Below, in pieces: positions 6,880 through 12,323 of a stretch of DNA of 12,323 nt. A program made the position numbers and the translations under genes. The DNA lies in the NCBI GenBank assembly GCA_022791355.1, contig JAAVYX010000159.1, positions 1-12,323 on the forward strand. Reading direction: 5' to 3'. Source of the stretch: Clostridiales bacterium (lineage in GTDB: Bacteria; Bacillota; Clostridia; Oscillospirales; Acutalibacteraceae). A model generated the notes under the pieces. It searched no databases. It saw only the letters and a list, made by a program, of their open reading frames with translations, and was not told where the DNA came from. Within the stretch, counting starts at the first letter, position 1, and each line of letters opens with the position of its first letter.

Positions 6880-8088
6880 ATGCTAGAGATCAAAGGAAAA
6901 TACAATGAGGCGAAAATATTCACTGATGTGGTGGATAACGCTTCGGTTGCCCAGGTACTCGAGCTGTGCAACCAGGAATTTACGGCGGGGAGCCGCATCC
7001 GGCTGATGCCCGACATTCACGCCGGCGCCGGCTGCACCATCGGCACCACCATGACCATAACCGATAAGGTGGTTCCTAATCTGGTGGGGGTCGATATCGG
7101 GTGCGGGATGGAAACCATCCGTGTGCGCGAAAGCCATATCGAGCTGCAAAAGCTGGATAAGCTGATTTATGAGAAGATTCCATCCGGCTTTGGAATCCGC
7201 AGCAAGCCACACGCCTATCTTAAGCAGATCGACTTAGAGGAACTTTGCTGCGCCGGCCAGGTGAACCTCCCCCGGGCGGAAAACAGCATCGGGACCCTGG
7301 GCGGCGGAAATCACTTTATCGAGGCCGACAAGGACGACGAGGGGCATATTTATATTGTGGTGCACTCGGGCAGCCGTCATCTGGGCGTAGAGGTGGCAAG
7401 GTATTATCAGGAGGAGGGCTATAAGGTCTTAAACGGTACGGACGACGAGTCGGTTGAGGCGCTCATCGCCCAGATGAAGCGGGAGGGCCGTCAAAAGGAG
7501 ATTCAAAAGGAGCTCAGGCGGTTAAAGAACCTCAAGCAAACCCATATTCCGAGACCGCTTGCCTATGTGTCCGGAGAGCTGTTCGACCAGTATATCCACG
7601 ATATGAAAATCGTCCAGCGCTTCGCCGCCCTAAACCGGCGGGCCATGATAGACGAGATTGTAAAGGGAATGAAGCTCCATGTGGAGGAGCAGTTCACCAC
7701 CGTTCACAACTATATTGATACCGAAAACCGGATCCTTCGTAAAGGGGCGGTTTCCGCCCGCGCGGGAGAACAGCTTCTGATCCCCATCAATATGCGGGAC
7801 GGCAGTCTCATCTGTACGGGGCGGGGAAACGAGGACTGGAACTTTTCCGCCCCTCACGGCGCCGGCCGGCTGATGAGCCGGGCAGAGGCCAAGCAGTCCT
7901 TCACGGTTTCTGAATTTAAAAAGCAGATGGCGGAGGTCTATACCACTTCTGTCAGCAAGGCCACGCTGGACGAGTGCCCCATGGCCTACAAGGGTATGCA
8001 GGATATTTTGGATAATATCGGGCCGACGGCCGATGTGGTCAAGATCATCCGGCCCATCTACAATTTCAAGGCGGGAGACGAAGACTAA
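6880..8088 (+). CDS. rtcB: RtcB RNA-splicing ligase
   Basis: This 402-residue protein is full length (E. coli RtcB has 408). RtcB joins RNA 2',3'-cyclic-phosphate or 3'-phosphate ends to 5'-OH ends using GTP and Mn2+. The motifs are all present: PDIHAGAGCTIG (43-55), VDIGCGM with D72 and C75, GTLGGGNHFIE with N144 and H145, VHSGSR with H162, VHNY with H276, ARAGEQLLIP (293-302), GRGNED (314-319), and SAPHGAGR with H326, which corresponds to the guanylylated histidine 337 of E. coli RtcB. All metal and catalytic ligands I can place are intact. The ATG at 6880 has GAGG at 6871-6874. No archease, rtcA or rtcR is visible. It sits within immunity-type genes on the same strand, so a role in repairing RNA cut by ribonuclease toxins is conceivable, although rtcB is also a common stand-alone housekeeping gene in Clostridia. 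Confidence 0.96.
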   Translation: MLEIKGKYNEAKIFTDVVDNASVAQVLELCNQEFTAGSRIRLMPDIHAGAGCTIGTTMTITDKVVPNLVGVDIGCGMETIRVRESHIELQKLDKLIYEKIPSGFGIRSKPHAYLKQIDLEELCCAGQVNLPRAENSIGTLGGGNHFIEADKDDEGHIYIVVHSGSRHLGVEVARYYQEEGYKVLNGTDDESVEALIAQMKREGRQKEIQKELRRLKNLKQTHIPRPLAYVSGELFDQYIHDMKIVQRFAALNRRAMIDEIVKGMKLHVEEQFTTVHNYIDTENRILRKGAVSARAGEQLLIPINMRDGSLICTGRGNEDWNFSAPHGAGRLMSRAEAKQSFTVSEFKKQMAEVYTTSVSKATLDECPMAYKGMQDILDNIGPTADVVKIIRPIYNFKAGDED

Positions 8089-8280
8089 AAACTTGTATCG
8101 ACAGGATATGGGGCGGATGATTTCGGCCGATTGCGCCGAGGCCGGGCTGTAAAACCTTGGGGATCGCCCGCTTGCACGCGGCTTTACGCCTTGCCCGCTG
8201 CTTTCATTTGTTTGAAACGGCGGACGGAAAAATCGGTACAAGCTCCGCGCTCCCGTCTGAAGAGAAAGGACGATGCCGTT
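8089..8280 (+). other. 192-nt spacer closed by a long-range inverted repeat
   Basis: CTTGTATCGA at 8092-8101 can pair with TCGGTACAAG at 8233-8242 (ten pairs, one G-U), which would fold most of the spacer into one element. Inside, CGGCC and GGCCG form a smaller stem near 8123-8143. The frame of the next gene stays open back to an ATG at 8131, but this part has no recognisable protein and no good ribosome binding site. Confidence 0.45.
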
Positions 8281-9060
8281 ATGGGACTTGACATTTACGC
8301 TGGGACCTTAACCCGGTACTATGCGCACAACTGGAAAACGGCCGCCCAGCAGTGGGCGGAGGAAAACGGATTTGCGTTTCACCGTATCGCTCCAGGCAGG
8401 GAGGACCCCTCGGAGGAAGAGGAACTGTCTCCCGCCGAAATACAAAAGGCTGTGGAGGACTGGCGGGAGCAAATACTGGCCGCCGTCTCCCAACCGGGTA
8501 AGGCGCCGTATACGCCCTGGCCGGAGGACAATGAGAGTCCCTATTTTACCGATAAGCCCGATTGGGACGCGCTGGGCGCTATGCTGCTGACTGCCGCCTG
8601 TCATACCTACCGGGAGCCGATTCCGTCCAGCGTGCCCAAGGGCTGGGACTTTATGGAGCATCCGCTGATTCGCCGTCTGTCGGAAGACGGGGAGCGGGTC
8701 TGGTCTCTCTTCCGGGGCGCCGTCTGCTGGATTCCCCTGCCGGACGGTTTTTTGTTTCAGGGACCGCTGCCCACCGGCGGCCAGACGGTTATCGCCACCA
8801 CGGCCGCGCTCCATATGGAGTTGGATCAGCTCAACGCCATGGCGTGGCAGGCGGACGAGGCCGCCATCCTCGGCTGGAGCAAGACCGAGGGCTACCCAGT
8901 TGAGGGAAGCGTGGGGCCGGACGGGGTCTTTACCAAGGCGGATATACCAGAGCAAAGCCAGTATGATACCGAGTCCTTGGCAAAGTTCGCCTTTTCGATT
9001 TTCTACCAGGCGGTGCAGTTTTCCGAGGAAGGGCAAACGCCCATTTTGTTAGACTATTAG
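8281..9060 (+). CDS. Hypothetical protein, 259 residues, starts MGLDIYAGTLTRYYAHNW
   Basis: I do not recognise a named domain. The ATG at 8281 is preceded by AAAGGA at 8265-8270, 10 nt upstream; the longer in-frame ATG at 8131 would add spacer-like sequence. The protein is acidic and soluble, without signal peptide or membrane segment. It has a conserved-looking N-terminus (MGLDIYAGTLTRYYAHNWKT), a Glu-rich stretch near residues 44-70 (EDPSEEEELSPAEIQKAVED), many tryptophans, and a C-terminus ending ILLDY. A GPLPTGGQTVIATT turn near 162-175 and the following helix suggest a globular enzyme-like or binding fold. It lies between rtcB and the SUFU-DUF4261 pair on the same strand, so a further immunity-type protein is a reasonable guess, with no motif to prove it. 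The reading frame is firm; the function is unknown. Confidence 0.75.
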   Translation: MGLDIYAGTLTRYYAHNWKTAAQQWAEENGFAFHRIAPGREDPSEEEELSPAEIQKAVEDWREQILAAVSQPGKAPYTPWPEDNESPYFTDKPDWDALGAMLLTAACHTYREPIPSSVPKGWDFMEHPLIRRLSEDGERVWSLFRGAVCWIPLPDGFLFQGPLPTGGQTVIATTAALHMELDQLNAMAWQADEAAILGWSKTEGYPVEGSVGPDGVFTKADIPEQSQYDTESLAKFAFSIFYQAVQFSEEGQTPILLDY

Positions 9061-9070
9061 AGTGTGTATC

Positions 9071-9095
9071 AAAACCGGGAAAAGGCGGGTTTTTG
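9071..9095 (+). terminator. Weak Rho-independent terminator-like hairpin
   Basis: AAAACC (9071-9076) can pair with GGTTTT (9088-9093), and the right arm runs into a T5 tract (9090-9094) followed by GTT. It starts 11 nt after the stop of the 259-residue gene. The stem is short and AU-rich, so termination would be partial at best, but it is the only spacer with such a signal. Confidence 0.4.
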
Positions 9096-9377
9096 TTCGG
9101 ATAGGATTGGCTAAAAAACGTGGTCTAAACTTGCTTCCTGCGAGGACCTTTGACCAGGAAAATGGCCCAAGATGGGCAAAAGATATTTTTTGTCGTTTCA
9201 AAACAGTACGATAGGCTGTCCGGCGCGGGCGGCGATTTCGCAGAGGGATACATCCGCCGCTCGCCGTAGCGGGCGCTCGTCCCGCCGGGGAACGCCAGAG
9301 AACCATTGGGGAACAGACCTGTCCTTTCTGCTGCGCGGGTCCCTTGGGAAGGGCCGTTTAGCCGAAAAGGAGCGGGT

Positions 9378-9389
9378 CGGGTATACCCG
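9378..9389. repeat. Palindrome CGGGTATACCCG
   Basis: This perfect 12-bp palindrome shares its ten central bases with the palindrome at 2739-2750. It lies 96 nt upstream of the SUFU start codon. A dyad like this could be a protein-binding site, but two copies are too few to tell. Confidence 0.35.
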
Positions 9390-9484
9390 GCATGCTTTTC
9401 CGTATGGGACGCCCAAGGAGAAGGTTGAAGGAAAGTTCCTTCCGAATGAGACTTTTTGGAATTATGCAAAAAGGAGAAATGGCA

Positions 9485-10540
9485 ATGTGTGATGAAACGG
9501 AACTGAAGCAGGAGGGCTTTGACGCTATTGCCCATGCGGTCCGCCGGCTGTATCCGAACCAGGACGGCCGGTATTACGGTACGCTGCTTCCCTATTCCTT
9601 GGGCGGCGGCGATCCCTTGGACGGCGTGGAGGTCTGGGAGAGCGAACGGGGCCTTCCTCACTGGCACTATATTACCTATGGCTTTACCGAGCTGTATGAG
9701 AAGGAAAGCGACGACGCCGAAGTGAGCGGCTATGGATTCGAGCTGACCTTCCGGCTGAAGCGGGAGGGAGAAGAGGAGCCGCCGGCCTGGCCTATCAATC
9801 TCTTGCAAAATCTTGCCCGGTATGTGTTTTCCAGCGGTCACCCCTTCGGCTCTGGCCACCACATGAGCTGCAACGGTCCCATCGCCCTGGAAACCGATAC
9901 GCAGCTTACCGCCCTGGGATTCCGCGTCGATCCGGAACTGGGCGAGCTGGATACCTCCAACGGCCGCATGACCTTTTTACAGGCGGTGGGCATAACCCAA
10001 GACGAGATGGACGCTATGATGTGCTGGAAGGGAGAGAAATTTCTAGCGGCGTTAGAACAGCAGCTTCCCTTATGCGTCGCCGATTTGTCCCGCGGATCCC
10101 AGATGAACAATCCGGATTTTGAGAGAATATGGCGGGCCGGAATGGAGCGGGACGGTTCCTCCACAGGTTTCCTCTATATGGATGCGCTGGAGACGGGGAT
10201 GGAGGAAGGACGAGCCGAGAGCAGAAGCCTGCTGCGGCTGGGGGCCGGTCATACCCATATCCTGGCCCATATGCTTCGCGCCCGCGTGGGCAAGGGACAA
10301 GAGCTGTATGTGCAGGGTGAAGAGGCCGCCGTACAGTTTCAGCCCGGTTTGCAGACGGCCGCGGTCTTAGAGGGGAAAGTCTTGGTTCTTACCTTGACGG
10401 AGAAGGGGTTGGAGGAGCTTTGCGCCTGTCTGAAGCCCCAGGCCGGAACCTGCGTTTTGACCAGCCTGCCTCTGACCTTGAATCTGGTTCCTACCAGAAT
10501 AAAGGACCGGGACGGAAATGTTGTGCAGGTAATAGAGTAA
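9485..10540 (+). CDS. Suppressor-of-fused (SUFU) domain protein, putative immunity protein
   Basis: This 351-residue protein matches the bacterial SUFU family over most of its length. Clear points are RYYGTLLPYSLGGGDPLDGV (29-48), PHWHYITYGFTELY (58-71), the SGYGFELTFRL strand, AWPINLLQNLARYVFSSG, and the GHHM/GPIALETDTQLTALGF stretch. The last 130 residues form the usual second half of the bacterial protein. The ATG at 9485 sits 8 nt after AAGGAG; the in-frame ATG at 9479 is only 2 nt from it and is less likely. Animal SUFU binds GLI factors; the bacterial versions are an immunity superfamily of polymorphic toxin systems, thought to act by binding toxins in the cytosol. The next gene, a DUF4261 protein, starts 13 nt after this stop, so the two form an operon. 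It is also the second SUFU module of the window, the first lying inside the 1173-residue fusion. Confidence 0.92.
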   Translation: MCDETELKQEGFDAIAHAVRRLYPNQDGRYYGTLLPYSLGGGDPLDGVEVWESERGLPHWHYITYGFTELYEKESDDAEVSGYGFELTFRLKREGEEEPPAWPINLLQNLARYVFSSGHPFGSGHHMSCNGPIALETDTQLTALGFRVDPELGELDTSNGRMTFLQAVGITQDEMDAMMCWKGEKFLAALEQQLPLCVADLSRGSQMNNPDFERIWRAGMERDGSSTGFLYMDALETGMEEGRAESRSLLRLGAGHTHILAHMLRARVGKGQELYVQGEEAAVQFQPGLQTAAVLEGKVLVLTLTEKGLEELCACLKPQAGTCVLTSLPLTLNLVPTRIKDRDGNVVQVIE

Positions 10541-10553
10541 GGGGGCATGCGGT

Positions 10554-11426
10554 ATGAGCGAAGCGTTTGAGCAAAATCTACAGGAAAAAGGCCCCCGGCC
10601 GGGCGGGCCCTTTATCATCCAGCTGCTGTTTCGGGACCCGGTTCCCGCGCCTGATAAGGAGGATATGACAGAAGTCTTGACCCGCCGCTGCGGCGCGGTA
10701 GAGCGCTTCTGCTACGACGAGAAGACGGCGGGCTTCGCGGCCCTGGATCATGTGGGAGCCTACAAGGACGGCAAGGTTCCCGCACAGCTTATGATTACCG
10801 CCTGTCATCCCTTTGACGGCAGAGACTTCGACCCGTTTCTGAAAAGCCAGATGTGGGACTGTATGGACGATCGGGAGCGGATACTCCGGGAGTGCCGGTA
10901 CCAGGTCGTTGCTACGGATATGCTGGCGGCGGCTCTCCCGGCCCTGGAACGGGCCGAGCTGGATATGAATTTTCTGGCGGCCCTGGCCGAGCTGTATCCC
11001 GCCTGTGAAGCTTTTTACTTTCCAAGCTGCGGCAAACTGTTTTTGGCCGGAGAGGTGCGGGAATGTCAAATCCCCGGCCCCGACCGCTTTATCCGTTTTG
11101 GCGTAAACGCCCGGTTTTTCCGGGTGCAGGACACAGAAGATATGATGGTGGATACGGTTGGCATGAGCACCCTGTTTCTGCCCGATCTGCAGTACCATTT
11201 CCGCGGCATGGAGCCCGATTGGGTGGTCAATCACGCCTATAGCCTCGCTTCTTATATTTTGCAAAACGATACTCCCATCGAATCCGATGAAACGGTGGAT
11301 GGAATCGTTGCCGGCGAGATGAGCCGGCAGGTACAGTGGAAGTGTCAGTACGAGGAGGCGCTGATTCAGCCGCCTCGAGAGGTGCTGGATATCCATATGG
11401 GCGAATATGCGGCCGGCCTGCGGTAA
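10554..11426 (+). CDS. Second DUF4261 domain protein, putative immunity protein
   Basis: This 290-residue soluble protein starts at the ATG at 10554; its AAGGGGG ribosome binding site overlaps the stop codon of the SUFU gene, so the two are probably translationally coupled. The N-terminal half begins FIIQLLFRDPVPAPDKEDM and continues with a strand-rich segment (LMITACHPFDGRDFDPFLKS). The C-terminal half carries the DUF4261 pattern: VDTVGMSTLFLPDLQYHF near 199-216, then WVVNHAYSLASYILQNDTPI and DETVDGI, equivalent to the DGETIGF ending of the first DUF4261 gene. It is shorter than that copy (290 against 362) and lacks its N-terminal domain and helical linker, and the two differ clearly in sequence, so this is not a recent duplication. 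The role, as for the first copy, is inferred from company with SUFU and SUKH. Confidence 0.82.
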   Translation: MSEAFEQNLQEKGPRPGGPFIIQLLFRDPVPAPDKEDMTEVLTRRCGAVERFCYDEKTAGFAALDHVGAYKDGKVPAQLMITACHPFDGRDFDPFLKSQMWDCMDDRERILRECRYQVVATDMLAAALPALERAELDMNFLAALAELYPACEAFYFPSCGKLFLAGEVRECQIPGPDRFIRFGVNARFFRVQDTEDMMVDTVGMSTLFLPDLQYHFRGMEPDWVVNHAYSLASYILQNDTPIESDETVDGIVAGEMSRQVQWKCQYEEALIQPPREVLDIHMGEYAAGLR

Positions 11427-11591
11427 GTCTCAGAGTTTGGGCCGGGTTGGAGAGAAGGCGAGAAAGGCCGGATTGAAGAATCGTTTCGCCGCCCTTATGC
11501 GTCAAACCCGCAGGAAAACACGGAAAAAGAGCACCAAAGGGAAGGGGCCGTCATAGGATAGAGTAAAGGACTTTCATAGGAGGTTGTAACG
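11427..11591 (+). other. 165-nt spacer before the superoxide dismutase gene
   Basis: This purine-rich spacer has fewer inverted repeats than the others. I see no convincing terminator or promoter. It ends in AGGAGG at 11578-11583, a perfect ribosome binding site 8 nt before the dismutase start codon. Confidence 0.5.
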
Positions 11592-12200
11592 ATGCCCTTT
11601 CACACCTATCCTTACGAGCTGCCCCCGCTGCCCTATGCCTACGACGCGCTGGAGCCCTACATCGATGCGGAGACCATGCGCTATCATCACGACAAGCACT
11701 TTCAGACCTACATAGAGGGACTCAATAAGGCCCTTGCGCCCTATCCGCATTTGCAAAAATGCCGGTTGGAGGAGCTGCTCTCCGCCCCGGCCAGACTGCC
11801 CGACCCGGCCCGCTGCGCCATTCTGCGAAACGGTGGCGGCGTATATAACCACAGCCGTTTTTTCCGGGGCATGGCTCCCGCCCAGGAGGACGGTCACAGG
11901 CCGGAGGGCGGTTTGGCCCAACTGATCGACCAGACCTTCACCTCCTTTGACCATTTCAAGGAGGTCTTCTCGCAGGCGGCTCTGGAGGTCTTTGGCTCGG
12001 GCTGGGCGGTTTTGGCCCTGACGCCCCGCGGCAAACTGAAAATCGTGCAATTGCGCAATCAGGAAACCACTCTGCCCGCCGGCGCGCTGCCTCTTTTGTA
12101 TATCGACGTATGGGAACACGCCTACTATTTGAAATATAAAAATCTGCGGGCCGAATATGTGAAAAACATCTGGAACGTGCTGGCGTTTCCTGCGCTTTAG
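11592..12200 (+). CDS. Superoxide dismutase, Fe/Mn family (Mn-type residues)
   Basis: This complete 202-residue enzyme converts superoxide to hydrogen peroxide and oxygen in the cytosol. The metal ligands are H32 (RYHHDKHFQTY), H87 (VYNHSRFF), D172 and H176 (DVWEHAYYLKY); the second-shell tyrosine is Y40. FGSGWAVL and the Gln at 157 in RNQET, with glycine at the Fe-type glutamine position (GGGVYNH), point to manganese or cambialistic use. NHSRFF has phenylalanine where the common motif has NHxxFW, and an Arg follows, but the ligands are intact. There is no signal peptide. The start is fixed by AGGAGG 8 nt upstream. It is separated from the DUF4261 gene by a plain spacer and shows no obvious functional link to the immunity array, so it may simply be the next chromosomal gene. 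I give no symbol because sodA and sodB cannot be told apart safely here. Confidence 0.93.
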   Translation: MPFHTYPYELPPLPYAYDALEPYIDAETMRYHHDKHFQTYIEGLNKALAPYPHLQKCRLEELLSAPARLPDPARCAILRNGGGVYNHSRFFRGMAPAQEDGHRPEGGLAQLIDQTFTSFDHFKEVFSQAALEVFGSGWAVLALTPRGKLKIVQLRNQETTLPAGALPLLYIDVWEHAYYLKYKNLRAEYVKNIWNVLAFPAL

Positions 12201-12323
12201 GGCCTGGGCCCAAATAGAGAAACGGCCTTTTCCCAGATAAGCGGATGGATACGAGAATAAAAAACCTAAAGCCGCGCTTGCAACTAGGGCTTGTTTGAAA
12301 AATATGACCGACTGCGCTAAATC
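12201..12323. other. Gene-free end of the window
   Basis: CTGGG (12204-12208) and CCCAG (12232-12236), with inner GCC/GGCC, could form a hairpin after the dismutase gene, but no T-run follows, so it is a poor terminator. The rest is AT-rich. ATGACCG at 12304-12310 is the reverse complement of CGGTCAT at 24-30 near the other end of the window. Confidence 0.4.

Larger units (their letters stand above)
9061..9484 (+). other. 424-nt structured spacer before the SUFU gene
   Basis: No gene is recognisable here. After a terminator-like hairpin (9071-9095) come TTCCTG (9135-9140) with CAGGAA (9155-9160), GCCCA-AGA-TGGGC (9165-9177), GCGGCG (9229-9234) with CGCCGC (9255-9260), and the palindrome CGGGTATACCCG (9378-9389). 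The small in-frame extensions on both strands have no family resemblance. The stretch ends with AAGGAG at 9471-9476, the ribosome binding site of the SUFU gene. Confidence 0.55.

Noticed and set aside
9392..9484. Longer N-terminus for the SUFU protein
   Set aside because: The extension is Arg-rich, lies in the structured spacer, and the strong AAGGAG site places the start at 9485.
12201..12240. Terminator after the dismutase gene
   Set aside because: The CTGGG/CCCAG hairpin lacks a following T-run and its stem is interrupted.

Overview
The window looks like a chromosomal segment of a Bacillota genome, most likely a gut-type Clostridia (Oscillospiraceae- or Lachnospiraceae-like). The reasons are near-perfect AGGAGG Shine-Dalgarno sites, GC-rich third codon positions, a clostridial-looking superoxide dismutase and a characteristic set of SUKH/SUFU/DUF4261/DUF4253 proteins. 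The organism call is inference. All recognisable genes are on the + strand. I see no rRNA, tRNA, CRISPR array, transposase, integrase or phage gene.

Layout. (1) 1-981: an AT-rich upstream region with a good sigma-A-type promoter, then a PHP-family metallophosphatase gene broken by a +1 frameshift at an A7 run. (2) 982-1646: a long gene-free stretch. Its first part is AT-rich; its second part (about 1148-1532) is packed with nested, mostly perfect inverted repeats and is a candidate structured RNA or leader. (3) 1647-6499: a DUF4261 protein, then a 1173-residue fusion of SUKH (SMI1/KNR4), helical/TPR-like, SUFU, an unnamed segment and DUF4253. (4) 6500-8088: a hairpin-rich spacer and a complete RtcB RNA ligase. 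(5) 8281-9060: an unrecognised 259-residue protein. (6) 9485-11426: a stand-alone SUFU protein and a second DUF4261 protein, 13 nt apart. (7) 11592-12200: a superoxide dismutase with Mn-type residues.

The theme is an orphan polyimmunity array. SUKH and SUFU are established immunity superfamilies of bacterial polymorphic toxin systems; DUF4261 and DUF4253 are, as I recall, found fused to or beside them. Six such modules are spread over four genes, with no toxin, secretion gene or trafficking domain visible. An RNA ligase that heals cyclic-phosphate/5'-OH breaks sits inside the array, so the locus could combine toxin-neutralising proteins with repair of RNA cut by ribonuclease toxins. That link is a hypothesis from gene order only.

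The second theme is the spacers. Except for the SUFU-DUF4261 pair, the genes are separated by 165-665 nt of non-coding DNA, the larger spacers rich in hairpins, and several spacers share short sequence motifs. Each gene has its own strong ribosome binding site, and only one spacer shows even a possible intrinsic terminator. The spacers may hold a dispersed family of small structured repeats.
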